DNA of 64,000 nucleotides from Marine Group I thaumarchaeote (GTDB lineage Archaea; Thermoproteota; Nitrososphaeria; Nitrososphaerales; Nitrosopumilaceae): assembly GCA_013390745.1 (NCBI GenBank), contig JACASX010000004.1, positions 1 to 64,000 of the forward strand. Reading direction: 5' to 3'. Numbering within the stretch: the stretch's first letter is position 1; every line of letters starts with the position of its first letter. Positions 35,886-44,937 of the stretch are shown in pieces. A model generated the notes under the pieces. It ran no database searches and was not told the DNA's origin. It was given only the letters and a program-made list of their open reading frames with translations. Both the position numbers and the translations under genes were made by a program.

Positions 35886-37247
35886 GTGTCCATCTTACCT
35901 ATAGATACTGGCCGTTATGGTACAAAGGAAATGCTGGATATTTTTAGGGAACAAAAAAAGATTGATTACCAATTAGACATTGAAGCTGCCGTTGCATTAT
36001 CACAAAGCGAAATAGGATTGATTCCTGCTTCCATTGCAAGGAACATATCCAAAATAGCAAAATCTGGGAAAATTACCGCTAAGAGAATCAAGCAGTTGGA
36101 AGCTAAAAGTGATCACGACACTGCTGCGTTGGTGGAAGCACTGGCGGAAAAGTGTAACAAAGAATCAAGACCATGGATTCATTATGGTTTGACATCTAAT
36201 GACCTGGTTGACACAAGCAACTCGATGCAGATGAGAGATGCAATTAAGATTATTCAGCCAAAGGTTTCAAAACTATCATTAATTCTTGCAAAAAATGCTG
36301 TAAAACATAGGAGTGTTCCAGCAGTCGGAAGAACACATGGACAGCATGCCAGCATCATTTCGTTTGGATTAAAGTTTGCAAACTGGGCTGCGGAAATGTC
36401 AACCCACCTTGAAAGATTGGATGAGATAAAGAAACGTGTTCTTATTTGCAAGACGCTGGGAGTGGTTGGAACAGGATCCCTAATGGGTAAAAATGCGATA
36501 AAAGTTCAAGAACGTGTAGCTAGGAAACTTGCACTTTATCCCGCAAAGGTTACCACACAAATTGTTCCAAGGGAAAGATATGCCGAATACATTTTTCAAT
36601 TAGCGTTACTTGGGGCAACTTTAGAAAAAATTGCTATAGAAATTAGAAACTTGCAACGGACAGAAATTGCCGAAGTTTCGGAACACTTCAAGAAAGGCCA
36701 GATGGGCTCTAGTGCAGTACCTACGAAAAGAAACCCAATCAAAAGTGAAAGGATTTCATCTTTATCAAAACTTCTAAGAAGCCAAATCAACACGTCATTT
36801 GAGAACATTCCAAGCTGGCATGAAAGAGATTTGTCAAACTCTGCCAATGAGCGATTCACACTTCCAATGACATCCATCCTGCTGGATGAAATGCTGGAAA
36901 CGATGATCACAGTAATTGAAAATCTTCAGGTTGATACAAAGCGTGTACAGGAAAATCTTCACATAACAAAGGGGCAAATCTTTTCCGAATTCGTGTTAGA
37001 GGCACTAATCAAAAAAGGCATACCACGGTTCAAGGCATACAGAGATGTACAAAGGGTTGCATTTGCTGCACACAAGAAAGGAATCAACTTTATGGATGCG
37101 CTAGGAAATGACAAGGTTGTTTCATCTGCTCTTTCAGATAAGGAAATAAAATCAATCTTTGTTGCACAAAACCACCTTGGTGCATCGCTAACAATAATTG
37201 ATAATGTTAACAAGCACGTTAAGGAATACGTTAAGAAGTTTTCCTAG
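35886..37247 (+). CDS. purB: Adenylosuccinate lyase
   Basis: 453 residues, a fumarase-superfamily enzyme acting twice in purine synthesis (SAICAR and adenylosuccinate cleavage). Signatures are HYGLTSNDLVDTSNSMQM, VGRTHGQHA and GQMGSSAVPTKRNPIKSE, holding the flexible catalytic Ser loop. GTG start. It converges with the PP-loop gene, overlapping 17 nt. Confidence 0.93.
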   Translation: MSILPIDTGRYGTKEMLDIFREQKKIDYQLDIEAAVALSQSEIGLIPASIARNISKIAKSGKITAKRIKQLEAKSDHDTAALVEALAEKCNKESRPWIHYGLTSNDLVDTSNSMQMRDAIKIIQPKVSKLSLILAKNAVKHRSVPAVGRTHGQHASIISFGLKFANWAAEMSTHLERLDEIKKRVLICKTLGVVGTGSLMGKNAIKVQERVARKLALYPAKVTTQIVPRERYAEYIFQLALLGATLEKIAIEIRNLQRTEIAEVSEHFKKGQMGSSAVPTKRNPIKSERISSLSKLLRSQINTSFENIPSWHERDLSNSANERFTLPMTSILLDEMLETMITVIENLQVDTKRVQENLHITKGQIFSEFVLEALIKKGIPRFKAYRDVQRVAFAAHKKGINFMDALGNDKVVSSALSDKEIKSIFVAQNHLGASLTIIDNVNKHVKEYVKKFS

Positions 37248-37986
37248 ATTTTAACAACGACTTGTGTATCTGAGAACCATACTGTAGCGCCTTTTTCTGT
37301 TTTTGTGCGGCAACTTCCGGTACGCCATAATCCATGGCTAACTCACGAATGGGATGCTTTCGCTTCATATCATCGGGACCGTGAATCTTTTCTGAAACTG
37401 GAATTTTTTTCGCATATTCTATGAAATTTGGCAATAGGAAAGGCTGAACCATTTTCACACCAAACTCTGCAGTAACTGCATTGACTGCAATCATCATCTC
37501 TCCTTCGTTTTTTAATTTGTCATTCATCATCTTCACAACCTCATCCTCACCTGTTTCAATTGCCTCACGGTAGGAATTGTACCCACAAAACAATTCATCA
37601 ATGCCGTTAGCGGTAATAACTGTCTTTAGTTCATTTTTTCGTGCAAGCTCCGCAACATAGTAAAACGCAATTGAATTTTCATTCCAGGAAAGATTGTCTG
37701 ATTTGATTGTCTGATGAATCTTCTCACTAACATCCTTGAATTTTTCAGGATCAATCTCCGAAATGCTGTGTGGGAAATTTAGCAATTGATTTACCTCCTT
37801 GGCAAAATTGATGTCATGGGAATCCTGGAATCCAATTGTCAGAAGATGGACATCATATCCCATATCTTTGACAAGTTTTGCCAGCAGGGTGCTATCTACT
37901 CCACCTGAAAATGCAACTCCAACCTTCTTATCTGTGACAGTATCTTTTACTGCGTTCTCCATTTCATCAAGTAATTGCTTATTCAT
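37231..37986 (-). CDS. Asparagine synthase-like PP-loop ATPase
   Basis: 251 residues. GVAFSGGVDSTLLAKL is the ATP-pyrophosphatase P-loop; TANGIDELFCGYNSYRE and KHPIRELAMDYGVPE match the synthetase domain of asparagine synthase B without the glutaminase domain. It could amidate or adenylate a small substrate or RNA; the acceptor is unknown. The start is at ATG 37986. Confidence 0.8.
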   Translation of the reverse strand: MNKQLLDEMENAVKDTVTDKKVGVAFSGGVDSTLLAKLVKDMGYDVHLLTIGFQDSHDINFAKEVNQLLNFPHSISEIDPEKFKDVSEKIHQTIKSDNLSWNENSIAFYYVAELARKNELKTVITANGIDELFCGYNSYREAIETGEDEVVKMMNDKLKNEGEMMIAVNAVTAEFGVKMVQPFLLPNFIEYAKKIPVSEKIHGPDDMKRKHPIRELAMDYGVPEVAAQKQKKALQYGSQIHKSLLKSRKTS

Positions 37987-38040
37987 AATCGCAATCAAGT
38001 AATCTAGTCAATTTATTAATTAACTATGCTATGTCCCTAC

Positions 38041-38322
38041 ATGGGATTGGCAAAACTCTCAGATGAGCAAATTCAAACAGCACTCCAAGACTTGGAAGGT
38101 TGGTCAGTTGTGGACGGCAAACTCCACAAGGAATTCCAATTTTCAGACTTCAATGAGGCGTTTGGATTTATGGCTAGGGCATCCATGCATATTGAAAAGA
38201 TGAACCACCATCCAGAATGGTTCAACGTATACAACAAGTTGGTTGTTGACCTGATGACTCATGATGCTTCGGGCATAACTGAAAATGATACCAAACTGGC
38301 AAAGATTCTCAACTCACTTTAG
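38041..38322 (+). CDS. Pterin-4a-carbinolamine dehydratase
   Basis: 93 residues. [29 protein letters not shown] and the active-site run [15 protein letters not shown], then [15 protein letters not shown], are family motifs. It recycles oxidised pterin cofactor or takes part in pterin metabolism. The start is ATG 38041; an earlier ATG (38026) is in frame. It ends 2 nt before valS. Confidence 0.9.
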   Translation: MGLAKLSDEQIQTALQDLEGWSVVDGKLHKEFQFSDFNEAFGFMARASMHIEKMNHHPEWFNVYNKLVVDLMTHDASGITENDTKLAKILNSL

Positions 38323-38324
38323 AT

Positions 38325-40637
38325 ATGGAACCAAAAATTCAGGAGAAGGTATGGGACCCCAAGTTAGAATCTAACATTAGAAAGAAATGGGAAGACTCGA
38401 AACTTTATGAATTTCATTCTGACGCTGATGGTTACACAATAGATACTCCGCCACCATATCCTTCTGGCAGACCGTGGCACATTGGAGCCGCAGCTCACTA
38501 TGCTCAGATAGATATGATTGCCAGAACTGCCCGCATGAACGGGAAGAACGTTTACTTTCCAATTGGCATAGACCGAAATGGTCTGCCTGTCGAGCTTTAC
38601 ACTGAAAAAAAACACGGCATCAGAATGCGAGAGACAGAGAGAGGAAAGTTTCTGGACCTCTGCAAGGATGCGCTTGATGATCTTGAGGCTGAGATGATTC
38701 AGATTATGAAAAATCTGGGACTCAGCTGTGACTTTGATAACTATTATCGAACAGACTCGAAAGAATATCGAGCCCTAACCCAGGCTACCTTCATAGAACT
38801 ATGGAAGAATGACTCGATTTACCTAGCAACCAGACCTAACAACTATGATTGGGTGACTGGAACAACAATAGCAGATGCCGAGATAATCTACGAGGAACTT
38901 CCAACCAAACTTGTCCATATGAAATTCAAGACAAAGGATGGAGAGGTCATCATTGCCAGTACCCGACCTGAACTTCTGTGCGCATGCAAGGCAGTAATTG
39001 TAAACCCGGAAGATGTGAGATATACTGACCTGATTGGGACAAAAGTAACCGTCCCAATATCAAACCAGGAAGTTGAGATTCAAGCTCACCACTCTGCACA
39101 AATAGAATTTGGTTCTGGAGCGGTGATGGTCTGTAGCTATGGTGACCACAACGACGTTGCACTATTTCGAGAGTTAGATCTGGAGGAGGTTATTGCAATC
39201 GGGCAGGACGGAAGGCTGACCGAGGCCGCTGGAGCTTATGCAGGTCTCAAACCAAAGCAGGCACGTACAAAAATAATTGAGGACTTGGAAAGCAAGGGGT
39301 TTGTTGAAAAGATTGAGGAGATTTCCCATCGCACGCCAATCTCGGAGCGAAGCAGAACTCCAATTGAGATCATTCCCATGGAAGAATATTATTTGAAACA
39401 AAAGGGCTCGGTAGAAAAAATGAGAGAGCTTGGATCCCAAATCAAGTTTTACCCAAAGATGCACCAGCAAATTCTAATGAATTGGCTGGATTCGATTAAG
39501 ATTGACTGGCCAATTTCTCGGAGACGATATTATGGAACAGAGATTCCAATCTGGTATTGTAAAAAATGTTCAGAGCCATACCTGCCAGAGCCTGGAGAAT
39601 ATTATCAGCCGTGGTATCTGGAATGTCCGGCAGAGAAATGTTCCAAGTGTGGCTTTACCGAGTTTGTTGGCGAGGAGAGAACCTTCGATACATGGATGGA
39701 CTCTAGTATTTCTCCATTATTCATTACAAAATTCAAAAAGGATGAGGAGTTTTTCAAAAGAACTTATCCAACCGCAGTGAGACCGCAGGCAAAGGACATT
39801 GTAAGAACCTGGTTATACTATACTCTTTTGAGATGTGAAAATCTCACTGGCGAGAAACCATGGTCCGAGGCTTGGATTATGGGATATGGATTGGATGAGA
39901 AGGGAATGAAGATGTCTAAGAGTAAGGGAAATGCTTTGGACCCCCTGCCAATTATTGAAAAGTTTGGCGCTGACACCTTTAGGTTTTGGAGTGCCAGTGA
40001 GGTCAACCACGGAAATGACTTTAGATGTTCTGAACAAAAAATAGAGTCAACGAAAAAGTTTCTCACTAAACTTTGGAATGTGTCTAGGTTTCTGTCCAGT
40101 TTTCCTATAGTTGAGTCGGCAGACCTGGCTGATACCGACAAGTGGATCATTTCTGAACTGGACAAGCTGGTAAAGGACTGCAAGGCTGGCTTTGATGAGT
40201 ATAATTTCTTCATCCCAGCCATAGCAATTCGGGAGTTTACCTGGAATGTCTTTGCTGCCCAGTATATCGAGATGGCAAAGGCTCGGGCATATGGAATTGA
40301 GTTTTCAGATGCCGAGCGGGATGGTGCGATCTATACCTTGCATAAGGTTTTGTCCACCCTGCTGAAGCTTTTGGCTCCAATCACCCCATACATTACCGAT
40401 TTCCTCTGGCAAACTCTCTACTCGGACAAGAGCATCCACACCGAGCAGCAGACAAAGGCGGAGTCAAACGAGGACCTAACCCAGCACACTCAGGCCATCA
40501 GCGATTTCAACTCGAAGGTTTGGAATGAGAAGAAGGAGAAGGGACTTCATCTTCCGGACTCGATTAAGATAGAGATTCCAAAAGAGCTGGAGATTTTCAA
40601 GAAAGACCTGGTTGCGATGCATCATTTAGAAATCTAG
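38325..40637 (+). CDS. valS: Valyl-tRNA synthetase (archaeal type)
   Basis: 770 residues, class Ia synthetase. The HIGH-type motif is PPPYPSGRPWHIGA, the editing-domain motif is ASTRPELLCACKAV, KMSKS is GMKMSKSKGN, and ISRRRYYGTEIPIW is typical for ValRS. A zinc-binding Cys cluster (CKKC, then CPAEKCSKC) follows. ValRS is preferred over LeuRS and IleRS from the DTWMDSSISPL motif and length. It is the last clear housekeeping gene before the accessory region. Confidence 0.88.
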   Translation: MEPKIQEKVWDPKLESNIRKKWEDSKLYEFHSDADGYTIDTPPPYPSGRPWHIGAAAHYAQIDMIARTARMNGKNVYFPIGIDRNGLPVELYTEKKHGIRMRETERGKFLDLCKDALDDLEAEMIQIMKNLGLSCDFDNYYRTDSKEYRALTQATFIELWKNDSIYLATRPNNYDWVTGTTIADAEIIYEELPTKLVHMKFKTKDGEVIIASTRPELLCACKAVIVNPEDVRYTDLIGTKVTVPISNQEVEIQAHHSAQIEFGSGAVMVCSYGDHNDVALFRELDLEEVIAIGQDGRLTEAAGAYAGLKPKQARTKIIEDLESKGFVEKIEEISHRTPISERSRTPIEIIPMEEYYLKQKGSVEKMRELGSQIKFYPKMHQQILMNWLDSIKIDWPISRRRYYGTEIPIWYCKKCSEPYLPEPGEYYQPWYLECPAEKCSKCGFTEFVGEERTFDTWMDSSISPLFITKFKKDEEFFKRTYPTAVRPQAKDIVRTWLYYTLLRCENLTGEKPWSEAWIMGYGLDEKGMKMSKSKGNALDPLPIIEKFGADTFRFWSASEVNHGNDFRCSEQKIESTKKFLTKLWNVSRFLSSFPIVESADLADTDKWIISELDKLVKDCKAGFDEYNFFIPAIAIREFTWNVFAAQYIEMAKARAYGIEFSDAERDGAIYTLHKVLSTLLKLLAPITPYITDFLWQTLYSDKSIHTEQQTKAESNEDLTQHTQAISDFNSKVWNEKKEKGLHLPDSIKIEIPKELEIFKKDLVAMHHLEI

Positions 40638-40648
40638 GATGATGGAAT

Positions 40649-41089
40649 ATGAATAATTTACACGATAGTGTTGAACGCTGGTTAGTTCAAGATGGCCATT
40701 CGGTTATTGAAACTAAAACGGATGATAATTTCAAAATTATAATAAAAAATATTGATGCATTTAGTAACGATTTAGAAATTTTTGAGCCAAAACAGCAGGC
40801 CAATGTACTAGTAATTGGTGTAAAGATTCCGCTGAAAAGTAAACAGATGATAAGGTACCGTCAATTGAATCAAAAGGAAAAAGAAAATTTTGAGAAAAAA
40901 ATGACAGATTTTTGTTATTCAATACAGGTGGTTAACAAGTTTTTTGATGAAGATGGTATGAAAAAGGTGGGAGTTTACATTGTATTAGATAAAAAAGAGC
41001 AGTTAAACCAACCAAACTTTATGATAACACTGACAAAAATTATAGAAGTAAGCGAAAAAACTGCCCAATTTCTCTACAAGTCATTTTAA
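40649..41089 (+). CDS. DUF2299-like protein
   Basis: 146 residues, soluble alpha/beta. The N-terminal VERWLVQDGHSVIE and the later QANVLVIGVKIPLK resemble the small archaeal DUF2299 family, function unknown. It follows valS by 11 nt in the same direction and may be the last chromosomal gene before the accessory region. Confidence 0.6.
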   Translation: MNNLHDSVERWLVQDGHSVIETKTDDNFKIIIKNIDAFSNDLEIFEPKQQANVLVIGVKIPLKSKQMIRYRQLNQKEKENFEKKMTDFCYSIQVVNKFFDEDGMKKVGVYIVLDKKEQLNQPNFMITLTKIIEVSEKTAQFLYKSF

Positions 41090-41224
41090 TTGATATGAAG
41101 ATTTTCAAGAAAGGACTTTTGATGGGAAAACAACCCAAAAATGGTAGTTAAGTATAGATTAACTTACTAATACTAATATTAACTTCTACTTAATATTCAT
41201 ATACGATGTAAACTAACCATATCT

Positions 41225-41434
41225 ATGAAGAATGACTGGAAACAGATTTTCGAAGGGGAGTATCTTGACATTTGGCAAACCCCTAAGGGCAAAGATGGAA
41301 AGAGTGACTTTGTTTTGGCCGTTGGCGGCACACACTTGTTCCTGAATGCTAACACTGTATTTCCCGAGCTAAAGATTGCTACGGACACAGTAAGTCGTGA
41401 AATGTTAAAACCAAACGAGGCGTGCTATCAATGA
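41225..41434 (+). CDS. Unknown small protein, first of a four-gene module
   Basis: 69 residues starting MKNDWKQIFEGEYLDIWQ, with a beta-rich hydrophobic core (FVLAVGGTHLFLNANTVF). No family recognised. It overlaps the next gene by ATGA (41431-41434). AT-rich DNA lies immediately upstream (41150-41220), but no repeat leader, so this module is under a separate promoter. Confidence 0.65.
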   Translation: MKNDWKQIFEGEYLDIWQTPKGKDGKSDFVLAVGGTHLFLNANTVFPELKIATDTVSREMLKPNEACYQ

Positions 41435-42027
41435 GCAAGGCATTACAGGTCTACGATAAGATCGAAGAAAAGGTAGTGGACATACCAGAGGATGAAGTTG
41501 AATCAGTACAGAACACGAGGCGAGTGTATTTTGGCATTCAAAAGAAGGTCTTCGAGGCAAGCACAGTAGGAACTGTCGCCAACATTTCAGTCCGGAGCTT
41601 TATCACTGGACTCCTGCGGTATGGAAAATGGGAAGTTGAGCACAGTTTGAAACAAAACCCAAAACATGGTGAATTTCCCGAAAGGATTTGGGAAATCATA
41701 GAAAACAAGATCATCGACATAGCGGAAGACATAACGAATTCAGAAGACGACAGGGCTGCCATAGCAAAATTCAAAAAACCGTACAAGCAGCTTAGTGACG
41801 CAGAAAAGGAGACTCTGGAAGAGGACTTGGACGATCGATATACTCTTGATGCAATAGCATATTGTCTCATATGCAAAGCGTTAGACCTTTGGACTCCAAA
41901 ATTCTGGAGACTCGATGAAGTTGCAGCCAAGATAGCGGAAGTAGAGAAGGCCGAGTATGAAAAAGAGAAAGCCATAGCGGAAAAAGACAAAGCCAAGGCT
42001 GAAAAAAGAGTGCCGGTGGGGAGTTGA
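41431..42027 (+). CDS. Unknown helical protein with C-terminal EKRVPVGS tail
   Basis: 198 residues. The N-terminal two thirds is mainly helical (EIIENKIIDIAEDI). Residues about 165-188 form a charged coiled coil with repeated A-E-K units. It ends AEKRVPVGS. The same EKRVPVG tail ends the protein at 42753-43256, otherwise unrelated. No family recognised. Start fixed by ATGA overlap with the upstream gene. Confidence 0.65.
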   Translation: MSKALQVYDKIEEKVVDIPEDEVESVQNTRRVYFGIQKKVFEASTVGTVANISVRSFITGLLRYGKWEVEHSLKQNPKHGEFPERIWEIIENKIIDIAEDITNSEDDRAAIAKFKKPYKQLSDAEKETLEEDLDDRYTLDAIAYCLICKALDLWTPKFWRLDEVAAKIAEVEKAEYEKEKAIAEKDKAKAEKRVPVGS

Positions 42028-42033
42028 CAAAAA

Positions 42034-42726
42034 ATGTATGTGTATACAGAAAAAGATCTAGAAAACATTCGAAAGGAGGTATTAGGAAAGATAGCTGATC
42101 AGCGTTATGAACTAGACATAACCAGTTTGGCTGTCAACCCGGGATCAGGTTTTGTGGCTTGGTATCCTACACTTGCAGGTTTACTGAAAGGCAAACTTGA
42201 AAACGTTGATCACGTTCAATGGACAACAGAAGAGGATGGACATTCGACAATTAAAAGTGGCAAAGTTACGTCAAAACATGTGACAGTAAGATTCCAATTC
42301 AGCGATGAGGAGTATCTAAAGACACGGAAGCTTGGAATCAAGAAAAAACTCTACAATGTCGTATCTGCTCTTGATGACGCATTCAATAAATCATTCTTTC
42401 TGTCAGCTTACAGCTTCAAGGCTGCATTTGATGGTAAAGGGCGGGGTGGTCATTCTGTGCAAGGTTGGCATACATCAATTCGAAATTATGTCTTTAACAC
42501 GTGGATCGTAGAAATTGTGGATCATATGATGGGAATAGAACAATGGAAACATCTTGGTGGTGGAAAAATATATCCCAATGTGCCCCCTCCCCCACAGAGG
42601 ATTAGCACCAAGGGAACAAGGTGGCCCATCTCAGCACATGACAGACTTGGAATTGATCTTGACAAGGATGGTAAATTTCCTGACGGTTCTTCAACCAATG
42701 CGCTACATCCACAGATTGTCCCGTAG
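42034..42726 (+). CDS. Unknown protein, 230 aa
   Basis: A soluble protein starting MYVYTEKDLENIRKEVLGKI with an aromatic, Gly-rich middle (GRGGHSVQGWHTSIRNYVFNTW) and a Pro-rich stretch (NVPPPPQRI). It ends with HPQIVP and lacks the EKRVPVG tail. No family recognised. 6 nt after the previous gene, 26 nt before the next. Confidence 0.65.
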   Translation: MYVYTEKDLENIRKEVLGKIADQRYELDITSLAVNPGSGFVAWYPTLAGLLKGKLENVDHVQWTTEEDGHSTIKSGKVTSKHVTVRFQFSDEEYLKTRKLGIKKKLYNVVSALDDAFNKSFFLSAYSFKAAFDGKGRGGHSVQGWHTSIRNYVFNTWIVEIVDHMMGIEQWKHLGGGKIYPNVPPPPQRISTKGTRWPISAHDRLGIDLDKDGKFPDGSSTNALHPQIVP

Positions 42727-42752
42727 GTAGAAAAGGGAGCACCGAATGTAAG

Positions 42753-43256
42753 ATGGCAAAAACAATCAAGTTGAATGAGACCAGCCTGGTTTGCGACAAA
42801 CCACATAACATCAAATGTTGGAAAAAAGGTAAGGAGATTGAACATCCACATCCTATAAAATGGCGAGCCGGTGGTGAGATTGTCGTACTAAAAAGATGGA
42901 AGCTGGAAGAGATACTGGATCCGGACGGTCCTATCAATGACAGTAAGTTCTGGAACTTTAGAAAAAAACCATTCCTCATGGGTCCATTTGTTTGGTGTAC
43001 TCCAGGATTGTGGGTGGAAGAAGCAGGATTTGTCTATGAGGGTGATATAGATGTAAAAATACTGTTTGGTGGTGGCCCATGGGTTCCACATACTTGGAGG
43101 GACTTGAGAAAAGTGCAGGTACAACTTGAAGAAGAGCTTGACAAGTTTGGCTACAAGGATAGGGATCTTATAATTTACAGAACAATCAAAGCCTCACAGA
43201 TCAACTGGGACTCTATTGCAGTTTTTTCTGAAAAAAGAGTACCCGTAGGAAACTAG
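42753..43256 (+). CDS. Unknown protein with C-terminal EKRVPVGN tail
   Basis: 167 residues, Trp-rich, probably beta-rich (FVWCTPGLWVEEAGFVYEGDIDV). It ends SEKRVPVGN, matching the tail of the 198-aa protein two genes upstream. No domain family recognised. Last gene of the 41225-43256 module and convergent with the nuclease-like gene 16 nt away. Confidence 0.65.
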   Translation: MAKTIKLNETSLVCDKPHNIKCWKKGKEIEHPHPIKWRAGGEIVVLKRWKLEEILDPDGPINDSKFWNFRKKPFLMGPFVWCTPGLWVEEAGFVYEGDIDVKILFGGGPWVPHTWRDLRKVQVQLEEELDKFGYKDRDLIIYRTIKASQINWDSIAVFSEKRVPVGN

Positions 43257-43271
43257 GGTCTCAATTTTATT

Positions 43272-43616
43272 TTAAAAAAATAATTCCACGCCATTTTCAT
43301 TCACAATGTAAACCATAATACTAAGTTTTTGTAAAGGAAATCTACAGCGAGCCGCATATTTTCTATAATTTTCTGAAACTACAAGTATATACTTGTCAGA
43401 AGATGTTCCATCAATGTTTTTCATAATTTGATAAATCAAAGCACCAAACCACGCTATGTCGCTTGGATCACCTTTTAATTCAAGCAAAAACTTGTGGCCG
43501 TCTTTAGTTGCAACAATGTCCGTTCCATGTTCGTGTCCACGATGCTGCTCTAAGATACTGTAACCTTCCTTTTCTAGATAGGCAATCATTGGATCAAAAA
43601 GCTGTTCTTCTTTCAT
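43272..43616 (-). CDS. Small PD-(D/E)XK nuclease-like protein
   Basis: 114 residues with the restriction-endonuclease-like core: HEHGTDIVATKDGHKFLLELKG, where D31 and the ExK pair (E43, K45) would be catalytic. A helix and strands follow, with no further domain. It could be an effector nuclease or a Holliday-junction-type enzyme. It overlaps a 21-codon leader ORF by ATGA; that ORF begins at repeat leader 1. Confidence 0.65.
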   Translation of the reverse strand: MKEEQLFDPMIAYLEKEGYSILEQHRGHEHGTDIVATKDGHKFLLELKGDPSDIAWFGALIYQIMKNIDGTSSDKYILVVSENYRKYAARCRFPLQKLSIMVYIVNENGVELFF

Positions 43617-43678
43617 TTTTCCTCTAGTATTGCATGCAAGGTTCTCATCATATCTCCAAAATATACTGAATTTGCCAT
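43613..43678 (-). CDS. 21-aa leader ORF between repeat 1 and the nuclease gene
   Basis: The first ATG after repeat leader 1 opens a 21-codon frame (MANSVYFGDMMRTLHA...) whose stop overlaps the nuclease gene's ATG (ATGA). Either it is a small protein or it serves translational coupling. Its ATG occupies the position where other repeats start METRKE-type genes. Confidence 0.45.
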   Translation of the reverse strand: MANSVYFGDMMRTLHAILEEK

Positions 43679-43752
43679 ACTCTTACTTCACACCCATATC
43701 AGCTAAGGCTTTTACAGTTTGTAACCAAAAATTTTGGTTGAATTTTGTAAAT
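43679..43752 (-). promoter_or_regulatory. Repeat leader 1 of 7
   Basis: Minus-strand copy, type A: AACCAAAA/TTTTGGTT arms, then TTACA-AAC-TGTAA (43712-43724), AAAGCCTTAGCT and micro-ORF MGVK followed by TAA, 4 nt and the ATG. It directs a leader ORF and the PD-(D/E)XK gene. It is the only copy on the minus strand. Confidence 0.8.
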
Positions 43753-43756
43753 TAAT

Positions 43757-43779
43757 TCATATGCTTGGACCGCATATGA
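43757..43779. promoter_or_regulatory. Perfect inverted repeat between divergent genes
   Basis: TCATATGC-7 nt-GCATATGA, an 8-bp perfect inverted repeat. It lies 8 nt upstream of the ATG at 43787 and next to repeat leader 1. It could be an operator for the divergent promoter or a stem-loop; the site has no other copies noticed in the window. Confidence 0.45.
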
Positions 43780-43786
43780 TTACCTA

Positions 43787-44020
43787 ATGGCTGTTCCACT
43801 CACATTTCTGAAGCCTTTTCTAAAAGCTATCAAAGATTTTCTAGATAGTATAAGTTCAGGAATTCGCGGAATTTTTCATGGTGATGATGGTTCTATACCA
43901 GGTATCAGGCCAATTAAAGAAGTTGGAGAAAATATTGGAGAAGAGGTCGGAGAAGAGACACCAGAAATTATTCAGGAGATTATAGGCGAATTCATACTTG
44001 TTGCAATCAAATTCATTTAG
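43787..44020 (+). CDS. Small amphipathic protein, 77 aa
   Basis: Starts MAVPLTFLKPFLKAIKDFLDS, an amphipathic helix, then a Gly-rich linker, an acidic segment (GENIGEEVGEETPEIIQEII) and a hydrophobic end. It might associate with membranes. No family recognised. Its 3' end overlaps the CARF gene by 8 nt (convergent). Confidence 0.5.
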   Translation: MAVPLTFLKPFLKAIKDFLDSISSGIRGIFHGDDGSIPGIRPIKEVGENIGEEVGEETPEIIQEIIGEFILVAIKFI

Positions 44021-44885
44021 TTGGTTTGTAACCAAGTAATGCTGATTTACCCATTGCTGTTATAGAAACTAACGGTTCTTTTTGATCAATAAAATATTCG
44101 TGTCGTGGATATTCTACACCACCTTTTACAGAGTGTTTAGGTACATTGTGTTTTATACTTACTAATCCATCTGCCTCCATTTGATCTAGACGGTTTCGAG
44201 TTGTTTGTTTAGACACTTTATATTTCGTCTCGATTATTTCTTTCAAATCTTTTAGAGTAGCTACACCTTTTCTCGTTTCTTTGGCATTCCAATCTGAATT
44301 TTTAATACTTTGGTTTACTTCAACAGGTTCTTTACTTGTTTCTGGAATGCCCTCCCAGTCAAAAGTTTGTTTGCTGAGAACATCTAGTATTTGTTGATGG
44401 TCTGGATTATTGGCTGATACTGAAAAACGGTTATACTTTGGTGTGGCGATTGGAACAAGATAAGACTTGAGGCCTGGATTTTTATCCTCTCTCAATATAT
44501 AATACGAATCAAGTTTTAGGCTACCAGCAGCCCACATTGAAGCCACTGCCATAATGTTAGTTCCACCAGTTACATTAACAACTATATCGTTAAGTGGATT
44601 TGGATCATCACCGTGTTCTTTTCTCTCAATTTTTGTGATTTCATCAAGAATAGGATGCATCTCAAACGCCCCGGTTGCCGAAAGTTCCCTGAGAATAACA
44701 GTATGACCAATTTTCTCTAAATCTTTCTTTAGATCAACTGCAATTTGTTTTAATGGAAATTCAGAATTATCAGGGCTGTGAATAAGGTATATTTTGTTAA
44801 TTGGTAAATAACTTGGCTCCTTTATTGCTGCCGTCACATGTTTTACATTTTCTCCTATTGGCATGATGTGGATATATCCGTACAT
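44013..44885 (-). CDS. CARF-domain winged-helix regulator
   Basis: 290 residues. Residues 1-180 resemble a CARF (CRISPR-associated Rossmann) domain: a parallel-strand beginning, KIYLIHSPDNS, a regular LKQIAVDLKKDLEKIG helix and the loop VNVTGGTNIMA at 103-110, typical of CARF ligand sites. Residues about 205-275 form a winged helix (VSKQTTRNRLDQMEADGLVSIK). This matches Csa3-type regulators that respond to cyclic oligoadenylate. No CRISPR array or cas gene is in the window. It is divergent to repeat leader 2 and is a candidate to bind the repeat operators. Confidence 0.75.
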   Translation of the reverse strand: MYGYIHIMPIGENVKHVTAAIKEPSYLPINKIYLIHSPDNSEFPLKQIAVDLKKDLEKIGHTVILRELSATGAFEMHPILDEITKIERKEHGDDPNPLNDIVVNVTGGTNIMAVASMWAAGSLKLDSYYILREDKNPGLKSYLVPIATPKYNRFSVSANNPDHQQILDVLSKQTFDWEGIPETSKEPVEVNQSIKNSDWNAKETRKGVATLKDLKEIIETKYKVSKQTTRNRLDQMEADGLVSIKHNVPKHSVKGGVEYPRHEYFIDQKEPLVSITAMGKSALLGYKPTK

Positions 44886-44937
44886 TTTCTACCGTAACCA
44901 ATCAGCTTCAAACTGTTTAAGGTTTTGGCCTGAATTT

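Noticed and set aside
38325-40637. Leucyl- or isoleucyl-tRNA synthetase
   Set aside because: The motif around DTWMDSSISPL, the WPISRRRYYGTEIPIW stretch and total length fit archaeal ValRS better.
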